DNA from: Steinernema hermaphroditum
Taxonomy: Eukaryota > Nematoda > Chromadorea > Rhabditida > Steinernematidae
DNA length: 64,000 nucleotides
Direction: 5' to 3'
NCBI GenBank assembly: GCA_030435675.1
Contig: CM059622.1
Coordinates: 10,168,001 to 10,232,000 of the forward strand
Made by a program: the position numbers and the translations under genes. Numbering within the stretch: position 1 is the first letter of the stretch; the number at the start of each line of letters is the position of its first letter. Shown piece after piece: positions 12,501 through 24,329 of the stretch. A model generated the notes under the pieces. That model ran no database searches and had not been told where the DNA came from. It saw nothing but the letters and a program-made list of their open reading frames with translations.

Positions 12501-15500
12501 TGAACGCTTTTTTCCAAATGTCTTATTGATCTGCTTACGGTCACTCGTTTGTCTTGAATACCCTTAATGGCTTCTGACATTGGGGCCTTCCTAACCTGCA
12601 AAAGGCTGTCCATATTTCACCATCGGTCTACCGGAGATCTCCGGAAGGAACCGGAAGCAGCATCTGAAGATGCAATCGACAGCCGTTTGAAATCGGGGTT
12701 CTGGGATGATGGACCTCGTCCTTTGAGAATTGAGTCGAAGGACCGTTCGATATCGATTTCCATCAGTGGGGACTCTGATGTCGACAGTGACGTTGCTTCT
12801 ACTGTTGGCCCCATTCCGAAGATAGCGAGTTTTAATACATCAACAAGCGAACGATCATCTCTGGTCCCCTCCACAATCGATGAAGAATCTATCTGGCTGC
12901 CAAGAGAATCTAGAGAATCCCTGATAGAAGTTCCGGTGCAACCTCGTTCTAATCGGCGACGATCGGGCAGTTTGGCGGACATTGCCAAAATTGTCCCACC
13001 CGGATGTCCATTGTTGGGCACAACGATGTACCGCATTCATGAAAAGGAGTGCGCTCATAGTCGTTCGAAGTTAGGGAAGAAATCGTGCTCGCAGTTGAGC
13101 GTCTTGATGGGAACACCAGTCATGGTTCCTCAAGGAATTGAACTGCAGTGTGGGTGTCATGTCGGCGGACGCGAAAGCGATCAGCATCGGTCTTCGAAAC
13201 CGATCACAAAGAGCGCCTCGATGCCTCGGTCCACAAAGAGTCCTTCGGTCGTTGAAGGATGGGGAGCGAAGAAGAAGATCAAAATGTGGAGGTCGAGGAT
13301 GAGTTTTAATGGGTCGGTCATGTTTCGACATTCCATTTCACCGGAACCTGCCCTTGTGGAACGTAAAAAATCGACAGTTGCTGTCAATACCGGTTAATAT
13401 TATTTACACTTTGGGGGATTTTCGACATAACAACTACTTTCTCATAAGTAACCTATACTTTTCAGGACGTCTCGATTCAAGTTCAAGTCGACTTTCACAA
13501 GCTTCGCTAGAGACGATCACTGGCATCGGCAAGCATCTCACTGCTGATGACATCTTTTCGAACATTACTCTGTGCGTTGTTGGAAAACATTTCGTTTATC
13601 TGTATGAACCATTTAGGATAAGAAAGAAGTGGGAGGATCTCGATATTTGGGAGCCTGAATTCAACTCATGGTCTAACAAGTATTCAAACATCAAGGACAT
13701 TTCTTCTCGCGAACGAAAAAAGCAGGACACAATCTATGAGTTGTACAAAACCGAAAAGAATCACTGCCAAACCTTGATTTTCCTCCAACAGGTATCCGTC
13801 TTTTTTACAACTTAGACCAAACCTCTTCCTGTAGGTGTATCAAGTGGGTGTGCAATTCTACAACATCCTCTCGGACACTGAGCTCAACAATTTGATTCCC
13901 GACGTTCTGGACTCCCTACTCGATTTCCATCTGTCCCTCCTCCGGAGACTTCGGCAACGTCGCTCCGAATCGCCTATGGTGACAACGGTATCCGACATCG
14001 TACTGGATGAATTCGCCAACGGTCCCTTCACCCATGCTGCACTGGCAGCCTACACGACCCTCTGCCAACACAAGGATCGCTCGAGCCATAACTATGAGGT
14101 TCTAATGAGCAAGAACTCCCGGTTTCGCAAATACTTTGAGGTAGTACAGAGGATACCCCATGTTGTTTACATCTTTGTTTTCAGTCGGTTGAGGGCGATC
14201 CGCGATACAAGGAACGGTCCTTCAAGTACAGTTTGCTTCTGGTAGCACAGAGACCGACGAAGTACACAATTCTTCTGGACCAGCTTTCGAAACAAGAGGG
14301 TTCTGAGTTCCGCGAAGAAGCCTTCAAAGCATTTGAAGCCGTGAAAAGCTTCGTAAAGCGCCTTGACAACAACCTTGCGATCATGGAACTGCACCGTCGA
14401 TGGGATCACATTCAGAGTAACCTCGATCGGTCATCATCTGGAAGGTATCTGGACGAGAAGTTCTCCTACGAAGACCTGACGCATATCTGCAAAGAAGACC
14501 AGCGGATGATTCTGTGCATAGGACAAGTGCAGATGAAGAACGTCAAAGAGGATCGCTTTGACAGTAAGACCGAAACTTCTAGTGGTTATCTGAGGTGTGC
14601 TTGCAGGTGTTCTAATGCTTTTGTTCGATGACATTCTTGCCTTCTTGCAACAGAAAGGCGGGAAGTACTATTTCTACAATCAGTCCAACCACGTACGTTA
14701 TAATCATCGGCCACTCTTCCTACGAAACTCTTTAGGACTGTGTGATAGCCGTCCAGTCTCTTCTTATTCGGCAGGTCCCACGGCAAACATCTTTGATGAT
14801 CGTTGTTGTCGACAAGAAGAAGTCGGACATGCTTGAGGTCATGTTCAACACGAAAACCGATCTGACTCACTGGCTTCACGCCTTCACCTCCGTAAAAGAA
14901 AGACCAATAGTGAAAGGTCAGTTTTTACGCTTTCTATTTCGTAAATCCAAATTTGATTCGTTACACCGCGTAGTTCTAACAAGATTCGCCTTGATTTCTT
15001 GCAAAAACTGCTCCTCCGAAGCGTTGTGGTGAGCGCCGATGGAAGAGAAACTCCTTTCCGTTTTTTGTTACCCTAAACAATTGATGGATTGGGGTGCGCG
15101 CGCATCGCGATACGCAAAAGTTGCGACGAATAATTTATTTGGGGTTAGTTTCCGCCGCATCATCGTGCATACACTGTGTGTGTGCATTTGCTTTGGGGGT
15201 TACGGTAACCGGGCGCCTGGAAGGTCGGAGGAATCTGTCAAAGCGACATTTGTCATTTGGGTGTAGTTTTCATTTCTCCTTGCGCGCTGATCGTGCACGT
15301 CGCGGTACTCGGCGATGCTGTAACAGAGTCGAGAAGTGAATGTAAAAGGCACCTGCGTAGTAGTGCGCAGTCCAGTGCGGCGAAGAGATCTGCTCGAGTT
15401 GTTGCAATTGTTGTCAATGACAGATGATGGTGATGCGACGGATGATTAAGTCGATCGCTGCGTATAGAGCGAATAACGTACAAGTTTCGTCTACAAATCG

Positions 15501-18134
15501 AATTAAGTCGCCGACAACGGATATCATTGCAAAACGACCCGAATTTCTACTTTTACATAATGTTGCCACTTGCGATCTGATTAGAAAGGATTAAGTCGAA
15601 GAAACGCATAATCGCATGACAATGGGTGCGCTCTCTGTGTAGTAGATAGTGCACCCATGGTGTGCTGGTCCCTACATTTGATGATAAACGGTCTCATCTG
15701 CGGATGTGTGTGTTTGCGGGCAGAATAAATGGGAATGTTAATGAATCGGGTGCAGAATGTTTTCGGGTCTTGTATACATATGATGCTTGTGTGTCTTCGC
15801 TAGTCGTTCGCCGTTTCGATTTAATTAGAGAATTTTAATTTCCCTTCAAGCGCTAACGCCTGGGGGAGTTTTGTTCCATGCTCATGTAAACACTCTTCTT
15901 CATCATGCTCGCCATTAGGTTCACCCTCTCCAATGTCCTTTGCAAACAGAACGGGAAATAATGGGGAAAGTTTGCCCCTCGCTGGAATGCCTCTGGCCGT
16001 AAATCACAATTAGCGACGGAGAAAGTTGTCGAATTTCTCGCCTCAGTCGCTGTTTACGCTATTAGACGCCTCAGGGTGAGGACCAATTGATCATCAACGC
16101 ATCTGACACCTGTAGAACATTTGCTCTCGCCATGTGATGATGGCAAAAAACTTGTACGAATATTTGTCTTCGCGAGAAGTTGGCCGGGACAACTGTCCCT
16201 CGGGAGCTTCACGATGCGACCTCGAGCTCGTTGATCTGCGTTTAACAAGATTTACGACCGTCGATAATTGTATAACTATTGTCTGAGGACAAAACCCAAA
16301 AATGTGCGCTGTTTTAGACGTTTTCACTTTAGTTTCGAGAATTGATGTTCGATATTTTATCTCATGCTGTTTCAGTTCGACGGGCACCTTCACAGGTTCA
16401 TCGTTTGGAAAGTGTCGATGAGCACGACCGCAACAATGATCACAGTTATTCACAGGAAGTCGAGATGGAGAAGTGGGAACGCGAGCTGTGCGAACTGTTC
16501 TGTACGTTTTTCATCTCCTATCCTTTGATCAAATATGCATACTTTAGCTGCCAGAGGTGATGAAGAGAAGAAGTTTGTTGACTTTTTCAATCGCCGCATG
16601 CAGTGGATGGATGAAGTTGAACGTCATCTGAGCAAAGTTCCTGGAAGGCAGCCGAAGGACACTGCCACTGCAGAGCGCTTGAAGCTCCTCGTGAAGAGCA
16701 GATACGCAGAGCTTAGGAGTGTTCGTCATATGGCCTTGGATTCTCGTAAGATCCTACATTCCCACCTGATATTCATGTGGAATCGATTTCAGTCATCGAA
16801 AGGGCGGAAGCTTTGCGTATGAATTCCGTCGTGTCCTTCTACGACGACGTACACGACCTGAAGCATGCTCCATCCAGTGACAGTGGACCTTCCACGGCCG
16901 AGGAGAGCGACGACACCAGTGAATCCGGAAGTTCCAGTGGACGCGTGAAGCCCAGACGGATTAGAACGTTCCATGGGACGGTAGAGGGACAAGCGTCTCG
17001 AAAGAGTGAGTTAACATACAGAGCTCCCAGCTCTCATCACCGAGTCTTTGGTTTAGAGGAAGGTATTCGCCGCCATACTACCGTACCCCATCTGGAATCG
17101 AGCTCTGATTTGAACGGTTCCGACGGGGAGGAGTTACTTCACAAGATGATGGCGCTGACCGGAACTGCGCGCCAAAGGAGAGCCGCGAAATGCCTCATCA
17201 AGGAAGCCGTGTCCACTCGCTCCGAAAACAACAAACTGAAAAGTGAACTTGCTTTGTAAGAATACTACTCTATCTACGATTTGTAATTCGTTTTCTATTA
17301 GGAAAGAAGCGCAGATCGCTGCCTTGAAGATGCGGAAGACAACAATCGGTTCCTCTGATACGCTAGAACAGCTGCGCACGAAACAGATGGAGATTCAGCG
17401 CCAGGAGCAGGATGCTAAGAATCAAGACGAACTCCGAAAGGACAGCTTGAAACGCCTCGAAGAAGAGCTAGAGCAAAAAACGGTGGGTATTTGCGTAAGG
17501 CGAACTCTTTTCGCAGTCATTGATTCTACGTCGGCGCTATCAATCTTCACTAGGCGATGCTCATAAACTGCGAGTCGTCGCCCGTGCGCGCAAAAACGTT
17601 GTCGCCGGCGTTAATCTGTTAAAACAATGCTCGCGTGCTCTGAATCGCCGTTACGAAAATTGTGTTAACGCAGAACACATAGAAGAGACAGTTTCGACTG
17701 GTTTTCCTCTTATGCGAACGAAATGAATTATTGCACCGTACACACTTCGTTCCTTTCAGATTCAATTACAACAGAGAGAGAATGAACTCGAGGCAAAATG
17801 GCAGGTGTTCTACGAGAAGACAAGGAATCCGTGCCAGTCGCAAGCTCCGGCGGTTGTGATTGAAGAGGGTTCTCTGCCCTCTCCCACTCTGCCGAACGGA
17901 GGATCTCGTCTTCAGCATCAACAGAGCTTTAGATACGGTTCCGTCGTTCATGATCAAGCAAGGGCGCCGTAAGTCAAGCTCCGTCTTCTGAATGGATGCT
18001 AACTCTTCTTCGCTTTTAGGCGAAGTCCGCAGCGGAACTCCCCACTGATGCAGCCCTCGATGAGCCTGTCATCCATGCAGAATCTCGTTACGAAGACGGA
18101 AAGCAAGGAAGTAAAGAAGAAGAGTAAAAAGTAA
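598..18134 (+). CDS. Rho guanine nucleotide exchange factor (DH-PH, AKAP13/ARHGEF2/ARHGEF18-like)
   Basis: Activates Rho GTPases by GDP/GTP exchange. Phase-consistent exons: 598-779, 8338-9349, 9572-9919, 9968-10324, 10370-10446, 10649-11407, 11981-12071, 12125-12311, 12368-12497, 12605-13392, 13466-13571, 13617-13791, 13835-14140, 14185-14563, 14607-14692, 14736-14916, 16376-16501, 16548-16745, 16793-17255, 17302-17482, 17760-17968, 18020-18134, giving about 2,151 residues. The DH domain lies near residues 1380-1575 (starts DTIYELYKTEKNHCQTL; LLVAQRPTKY in the conserved CR3-like helix). The PH domain lies near 1605-1720 and has the LLFDDILAFLQQK strand typical of the AKAP13/GEF-H1/p114 group. 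A heptad-rich coiled coil follows near 1960-2065, and the tail is basic (KKKSKK). The N-terminal 1,350 residues are Ser/Pro/acid-rich and disordered; I see no C1, PDZ or RGS domain. Exon 9 to 10 uses a weak donor (12497) and is the least certain junction. Confidence 0.88.
780..8337 (+). other. 7.6-kb first intron of the RhoGEF gene
   Basis: The intron runs from a GTGGGT donor at 780 to TTTTTCAG at 8337; joining AG to G restores the frame. Long open frames occur in it (for example 4261-5163 minus and 7398-8252 plus) but they are Arg/Pro/Ser-rich, frame-overlapping and lack splice logic, so I treat them as composition artefacts. It holds seven copies of a GATCGATC-type motif (see findings) and is the likeliest place for enhancers or alternative promoters. 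Confidence 0.6.
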
Positions 18135-18484
18135 TTATTCCGGCGTGGCCTTCTCTTGCCCATGAATCGGGTCGATTTCGTTAATTTGTTTCTGACTAGT
18201 CATTTAATGATTTTTGTTCATGCTTTTGGTTACGGACTAACTGCATTTCCGATGCCTTCAGATTGTTATTAATGCTCAAGTTTCTATTGTGTTATTGTTC
18301 CTTACATATATGCATCCCCTCCTCCTCATGTGTATTACAAACAAATTGGGTATTTTCCTGCATTCTCCCTCCGAGTAAGACAAACCGTCAAATGTGAATA
18401 TTCTATGGTCTGCCGATCGCCTCTAGAGCCCTTGCGTTGTGATGTATCGCCGTTCCTTGACGACAAAATGAACCGATGTATTGA
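18135..18484. other. Convergent 3' UTR interval
   Basis: This 350-bp stretch separates the stop codons of the RhoGEF gene (plus) and the unrecognised minus-strand gene. It is AT-richer than its surroundings, as expected for two overlapping 3' UTRs. I see no canonical AATAAA that decides either end. Confidence 0.5.
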
Positions 18485-19015
18485 CTACTCCCTCAGAGAA
18501 TCGGCCCACTGCTGGTTGAGTTCCTCCTGCTTGTGACGGTCCACCTTCACCTTCCGGGGTCCTCCGCGGCGACGGTAGCGTCCGCTCTCGTCGACGTCCT
18601 CGTAGGCCTCGATGCGCGTGCCGAGGTCGAACGGCGGTCGCTCGCCGAACGGCGACGACCACACCTCGGCACCCTTCGCGGGCTCTGAAGTGCCTTCTGC
18701 AGGGGCTGCGCGGAGGGACCTTCTCTTGGCGTCGGGCTTCTCCCGCTTCTGCGCTTTCGACTTGGACCTCTGGGGCTTGGAACACTCGTCGATCGCTTCG
18801 TGGTGACTACTTCTGCGCGTTCTGCTTGAGGCCTGGAAGGCGCCAGGACCGTTGGGACGACCTGTTGCCCGGCGACGCTTCGCGACTGTGATCGGAGCCG
18901 TTTGGAGAAATAGGCATTCACAAGGAGCTGGGGATCTGCTCCGACGTGGAGTGAAGCTCCGGGGGCAGCGACACGAGGAGCTCTTCCGGATCATCTGTGC
19001 AAAAGGCACTGCCAA
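18485..19015 (-). CDS. C-terminal part of an unrecognised protein (copy 1)
   Basis: I do not recognise this protein. The convincing part is the last roughly 100 residues, ending NQQWADSLRE at the stop 18485-18487; it is basic with an acidic patch (EAYEDVDESGRY) followed by RRRGGPRKVKVDRHKQEE. The frame stays open to 19015, but upstream composition changes and another frame there (after a TTTTGCACAG acceptor near 19004) reads DDPEELLVSLPPELH, so an exon boundary is likely in between. Compared with copy 2 at 28526, 73 bp are missing at 18779-18782, removing what looks like an intron acceptor. Either copy could be the functional one. It is convergent with the RhoGEF gene. Confidence 0.45.
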   Translation of the reverse strand: MAVPFAQMIRKSSSCRCPRSFTPRRSRSPAPCECLFLQTAPITVAKRRRATGRPNGPGAFQASSRTRRSSHHEAIDECSKPQRSKSKAQKREKPDAKRRSLRAAPAEGTSEPAKGAEVWSSPFGERPPFDLGTRIEAYEDVDESGRYRRRGGPRKVKVDRHKQEELNQQWADSLRE

Positions 19016-20575
19016 TCAGTCAACCAATGGCAGTTTCCTCTTGGCTCACGGGCTTCATAGCCCTGTACTCTGCTTTTTCGCCTGATTGACCGTCGTACTA
19101 TAGATTTCGTCCGCAAAGATGTTGCGAGACTTCAGCACATAAGCGCTCGTGTGGTATGTAGGTATATAGCATACTGCCATGAATTCGCCATGTCTTCAGG
19201 CTACATCTATCTCTCGGGATCGTCAACTGACAGGGGTCGGTAAGCGGATGATTTCGGGGTGCACAATTCGTTTTGCGCGCGTTCCATCGGCGCAGGGTCG
19301 TGCCCGAGTATCTCGCGCAGTCAGAACCCACTATTAGCTGAGATGGAAGAACTGAAGCTGTAAAGCATCTGGGGATTCCGATTCATATCTCAGCTCTGAA
19401 GGGGCCATCGAAAAGGAGTGGAGTGAAATCTCGCCCTAGATGGTTCTGAATCTATTCAGATCGATACGAAATCAGATTTCTCAGGTTCAGAATCAAAGAA
19501 TTTCAGAGAAAAATTAGAGATTGAAAACAAAAAGTGCTGCATCGACCGGAATAAGCGGGCGATGGTGTATGAAGGATTGGTGGTGTATGACGGATGAACT
19601 GCTGATCATGGCGTTGCGAAGGAGAATTCTAACCATGACAACTCTACTCTATTCGCTCGTTGCTGCCTGCTCTGCTGCCCATTTCATTCATGCTGATACC
19701 CAAGTATGAGTACGACGGTGGATTAACTACATCCGAACGAATACACCCGTGGTTTTGGTGATCGCGGACGGCTCTCATTGGTTTTGTGGATGAGATGGCG
19801 GAAGGGGAAGCGGACTAGTAAATCATGAATGCAACATCTAATGAAAATAGAAATATTAAATATACAATAAACAAGAGATCCAAGTTTCCGGATTCTCTTG
19901 ATCGCTTCGAAGCCTGCGTACACTGATGGGTCTGCTATCTTCGACTCTGATGTTATGTGCTGAAGAAAAAGGAGAAGCTGTGATCTACGGTTCTTCGTCG
20001 CGCATTTTGACATATTTTGCATGGTGAAAGACATCGATTCAAGAGTAAATGAACTCAAGTGCAGTTGGAGCCCACGCGTCTAATCAGTAAAATTTCGCTG
20101 GAAATCGTAGAATTTCAATCGTCCTTTGAAACTGGGAGCTTGGCTCACTGGAACCGAAAGCATTGCCGAGGCCGGCAGCAATGGAGGGACCAGGTCTCTT
20201 TTGGGTAGAAAGGAGCGGTTAGATGCAGCCGTAGGCGACGGTAGTCGGAGTTGAGAAGCTGAAGAATGTTCGGAAAGGAAAGGTGGAACCGAGGGGATCG
20301 TGTAAGCTGGAAGGGAACCGGAGGGTCGCTCGTCCGGCTGCTTGACTGAGTATTTTCGCTTCCAGTTGTGTTAGTATCATATCTTGTCCTAGGGACACCG
20401 AGTTCGGAATCACACTTTCAGCGAATCCTAAGCGAGCGACACAATACAGGGTGGGGCGAAAGTTCTGGAACGCTTTCTCTTTTAGTTGTATCGTTTGTTT
20501 TTTCGAATTATCAGACTCCGATGTTGACTTATTCGTGTTCCTCGGCCTTTTCTGATGTGGGTACTGCCTTATAAA
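19016..20575. other. Intergenic stretch, nothing recognised
   Basis: I see no exon with protein-like composition and matching splice sites on either strand. A short sequence near 20452, TACAGGGTGGGGCGAAAGT, resembles a DNA-transposon end, but no matching inverted partner was found. Confidence 0.4.
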
Positions 20576-20577
20576 TA

Positions 20578-20607
20578 TTGGGTTGGGGCATTGAAAATGG
20601 GACACTT
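20578..20607 (+). repeat. Left terminal inverted repeat of mariner element
   Basis: Thirty bases, identical to the reverse complement of 21450-21479, directly next to a TA dinucleotide. Confidence 0.9.
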
Positions 20608-21261
20608 GGTGAACACTCTGTTTTTTTTTGTCATGTTTACAATTGCGGCAAAACTGATTAACACGTTGTTGAGTACATTTATCTTTCACCCCACATTATG
20701 ATTGGCGGCTTCTACATTGCATCCCTCTCAATGTTGGAGGCTTATTTTATCTCTATGGTCAGTTTTTTGGTACCCCGAGATGGCAAAATGCGAAGTGATG
20801 TTCGGCCTTCCTATGGTATTTGATGGACGGTGACTGCCTTTAACCACGTACATCCTTGGGTCATACCTACCGAATGCATCTATCGCTGTTTTGGTCATAT
20901 ATCAGAACATGAGCTAACCGCAAAAAGATGGACTTTTCGGATCACCGTGTTCCGGTAACTCCAATGTATCTAATTGGTTAAGTACTGTAACACAAAATGA
21001 GAACGTGCAGCAGATGGCTATCACTCACAGCTACTAAGCCCACATAGCGACTCCACGAGCTCACTTCTACTTTACGGAAATAGAGGCTAAATGTTGAAAA
21101 AACCACACTTCAGGAATGCTACCTGAAACCTCACATTTTCAAGTTGACTCCTAGAATGGCCCTCTATTTTCAGCTTGCAGATTCCTATGTGGCTATTTAT
21201 ATAGGATTCTCTTAGGTCTATCTAAGCGTCATAACTGCTTATCCACAAATGGCGACATCAG

Positions 21262-21415
21262 AGGAATTTACTTAGAAGAAGACAAAGAGGTCGAAAATGA
21301 GACCAAAATGTTTTTCGACTCCAAACCTGAGATTTTCTGGAAACGCGGCATCCGACTTTTGCCCGAGAAGTGGGCTGTAGATTCTCGTACGAATGGTAAA
21401 TACCTTGGGTGAAAT
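21262..21415 (+). pseudogene. Mariner transposase C-terminal remnant
   Basis: One frame reads an acidic linker (EEDKEVENETKMFF) followed by the mariner C-terminal block with GIRLLPEKW and a relic of the usual VxxNGxY end (RTNGKYLG), then stops. The catalytic D,D34D region cannot be identified upstream, and stops interrupt every frame there. Confidence 0.7.
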
Positions 21416-21449
21416 GGTTGAAACTATGGACAATAAACAATCATTAGAA

Positions 21450-21479
21450 AAGTGTCCCATTTTCAATGCCCCAACCCAA
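21450..21479 (-). repeat. Right terminal inverted repeat of mariner element
   Basis: Perfect reverse complement of 20578-20607, directly followed by TA. Confidence 0.9.
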
Positions 21480-22169
21480 TAAATACTTTAATTTCCTGTT
21501 GTTTTCTGACATAGAGATGCTATGCTTTCTGACCACCCGAAAGAGTCTTGCCCCACCGCAAAGTGTGCCCGATGGCTATGCCAACAGGGTGGCGTCGTCC
21601 ACATAATTGGGGTTGCTGAGCACGATCGTGAAATTCTCGGAAAACTCAGAAAACATGCAGAACCTCCGGCACATGCTGTAGATTTCGGTAGTTCTTCTTG
21701 TTTTCTAACGCCAACTTTTCATTTTCTATCCCTTCTGGTCTTGCAAAACTCGGCAGATATGATATGTAAGCGAATAGCAACTCTTCTGTAGTCATTTTTT
21801 CATATAAATTGAAGCATTTCTACATGAAACGTTTCAAGTTTCCATATGATAGCAAGTTTTTTTTATTCACATACATGATCATAAGTGCATGTGCTCATTG
21901 CCGAACCTGTTATGACGATGTTTGATTTAAGAGGTATAAAACAGGGATTTGAATCGCTCAGAATCCTAATAACAGTCTTCAGAGAATCACCGAGAAAGTC
22001 TTCTGTCTTTTATTGGAGACGAACAATAGAACGCAACCATTCACCCTCTCATGTCGAACAACTCCGGGTTGAAAAGAGCGTTAACTCAACCAGTCGAGTT
22101 ACGGCACGACTAGTTCAAAATCACATAGGCAGTAGGAAACATATCGAAAATCAAATTATCTTGGGTAAT

Positions 22170-22217
22170 TTCTTACCTAGACACCGCTTACCTAGACAAT
22201 TTCTTACCTAAACACCG
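22170..22217. repeat. Short tandem repeat, unit about 16 bp
   Basis: Three imperfect copies of CTTACCTAGACACCG follow one another, the last with one substitution and an AT-rich spacer. Confidence 0.6.
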
Positions 22218-22222
22218 ACACC

Positions 22223-22306
22223 GAGATGTTACTCGCTCGAAATTTGATCGAGTCTCGAATTTGATCGAAAAAATTGCTCGAAATTTCGAGACTCGAATAA
22301 CATCTC
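22223..22306. repeat. 84-bp fold-back repeat
   Basis: The segment starts GAGATGTTA and ends TAACATCTC, and the next bases (TCG...CTCGAAATTT) also pair with one or two mismatches, so the whole piece can fold into a hairpin. Inner CTCGAAATTTGATCGAG is itself nearly palindromic. It may be a miniature inverted-repeat element. Confidence 0.55.
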
Positions 22307-23280
22307 TGGTCGTAAGCAAGTTTAACACAGACCGCTTAATCCTTCAAGTTCATCGACAGAAATCTTTTGCAATCTTTTGCAACTAGGCTTTTGATCTGCC
22401 GTAATTTTCAATGTTCGTCCCACACCGAATACTCTGATCTTAGTGATTTGGTGTACACTAGGTGGGAGATGTCCGCGGTAGGCAGCATTTTGCTCAGCAG
22501 CACCTGGCGCGTCGAATGAGCTCACTTTGATTGAATAAATGAGTAGAAAATGCGTCTACGGTCGTGTCCATCTTGAAAGTCATTCCGTCGACCGACAGAC
22601 CGACATTCAGACAGTAAAACACATTTTGCACCCCAAGGCTTATTTCTTGAAAACTGCGAGGTTTTCTAAGAAACTGATGCCAACATTATGTTGGGCAACC
22701 TCTAAAACAAGGGACGTTTTTGAGGGTTTTGGGGACCGCAAACTCTGCCTTGCGCTGGACAGCATAGTTTGTACGACGTTCTAGTATATTTTTTGCTATT
22801 TCTCGGAGGAAACTATCACGTCTTCCGAGAAACTGATTTTACCATCGTGTTCAGCGACTTCAAAAACGGGGCCCGACAAGTTCGCAGAAGTTTTAAAACA
22901 CTTTTTTATCCATTGCCGGATTCCAGGTGGAGATTTTGTGAGGCTATTTGGATTTATTTGTTACGCGGTCACCCGTAGGACGAAGTCACTCACGATGCGT
23001 GAGTCACTTTGCATGTCGTTGATGTCTTCACATCCACGACGCATCTTGGAATTATCGGTTTTCCTCCACACCCCCACGTGGGAATTTTTTTTTGACTATA
23101 TGGTGTTTTTTAGGAAACCTTTTTTGGTCAAAAATGCGCTAGATGAATTTTTGTCAAAAATGGGGGGAGCGCTAACTAGTTAGTATAACATGAAAATAGA
23201 TACAACGATAAGAATACAACAGAAATATGGCATATTTTATGATATGACTCAAGTGAAGTTGATGTTTAGAGTCCGTCACA

Positions 23281-23534
23281 CTAGTTACCACCGGACTGTA
23301 GCGAGGCGTCCCTCTCCGAACCTCGTTCCGTAAGGCCCTCATGGCGTCGGCGGCGTCCTTCACGTAGCTGGACGTCACGTTGGCCAAGACGGTGAAGGCC
23401 GATTTCCAGCAGAGGATGTCGACTGCGACCCGTAGGTGAAGCCGATGGCCACCGCCAGCCACACAAGTAGCCGCACCACTGGGATCAGCCAGCGCTGCAT
23501 GGAAGCGATGAAACGGCTGCACGGATTCATATGC
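23281..23534 (-). pseudogene. Membrane-protein exon fragment with a frameshift
   Basis: On the minus strand a TTCTTTTCAG acceptor at 23535-23544 opens an exon whose first part encodes a hydrophobic helix (SMQRWLIPVVRLLVWLAVAI). At about 23435 the sensible frame shifts by one base and continues as DILCWKSAFTVLANVTSSYV to a possible donor near 23290. No neighbouring exons were found. I do not recognise the family. It is probably a decayed exon, although a sequencing error is possible. Confidence 0.35.
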
Positions 23535-24329
23535 CTGAAAAGAATCAGGGTAATTTTGTGCCATGGGCGCAGGAAAATCAGAATCCCGGAAATTTCAGGT
23601 ATTTGCTTCTGTGTGCGCGACTGAGGGTTGACTGGCGCGCGAGAGGTGCGAGCGGGAGTAGAACGTATGGTTTTGTCTGTCATTTAACCTTAGATAGCGC
23701 TTGTGTAATGGATTTTGAGCAGCATGTTTTCTCTGAAAGTTGTGCCCTTCAGTTGGCCGGAGCAGTGTTCCAAAAACTGTCTCGAAAGGATCGTCGTGGT
23801 TTAGTTTGTCTAATTGTCTACTGTCTCGTAAATTGCAGATAAATTAAAGCCAGTTCTGGATAGACTGTCACGGAGCCTGACAGTCTGAATCGAAGCGGTC
23901 GTTTTTAACCTTTTATGTTTCAAGTTTTCGTCTCTTTTTGGCGTTGAAGCTCTTCGACAAGTAACTTACCGTAATTCTCTTTTGTGTTCGGTTTTCGCCC
24001 TTTTTCTACTCCAGGGGCAGGATCATTTGAAGCAGACGCTCCTTCCTGATACGTGGCCAAAATCCCTTAATTTCTTTCATCTTCTTTTTCTGAAAGCGCA
24101 TATAATTCGAGCACTAAAGCCACAAAACGAACCGAAGTTGGAGACATCGTCTCGGACGCACGTGGCTGGCGAATTAAATGGCGAGATGTGTCGAAGTGAA
24201 ATGTGCGTGTGTTTTGAGCATGTGTGAGGAAGGGCTCATTACACTTCGAGGTATCCTGTAATGTTCTTTTCCTCACAAGTTGATCCATATTCCTCGTCTA
24301 ATTATGGTTATTTCTTTTCAGAATAGATG

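Larger units (their letters stand above)
20578..21479 (+). mobile_element. Degenerate mariner transposon
   Basis: A 902-bp element is bounded by perfect 30-bp terminal inverted repeats (20578-20607 and 21450-21479; outer bases TTGGGTTGGGGCATTG) and flanked on each side by TA (20576-20577 and 21480-21481), the mariner/Tc1 target duplication. Near the right end the plus strand encodes FFDSKPEIFWKRGIRLLPEKW (split by my limit: 21307-21370), which matches the C-terminus of mariner transposases. The rest of the transposase is not readable, and the element is shorter than the usual 1.3 kb, so it is internally deleted and dead in cis. Confidence 0.85.
21482..24329. other. Gene-poor intergenic stretch with small repeats
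   Basis: Apart from the small repeats and the exon fragment listed separately, I see nothing coding. The DNA is AT-richer than the gene regions on either side and separates the two copies of the segmental duplication. Confidence 0.4.

Noticed and set aside
13003..13180. Possible C1 zinc finger in RhoGEF exon 10 (several Cys and His)
   Set aside because: Spacing does not fit the HX12CX2C pattern of C1 domains; left as disordered region.
20452..20475. Possible second transposon end (TACAGGGTGGGGCGAAAGT)
   Set aside because: No inverted partner or target duplication found within reach.
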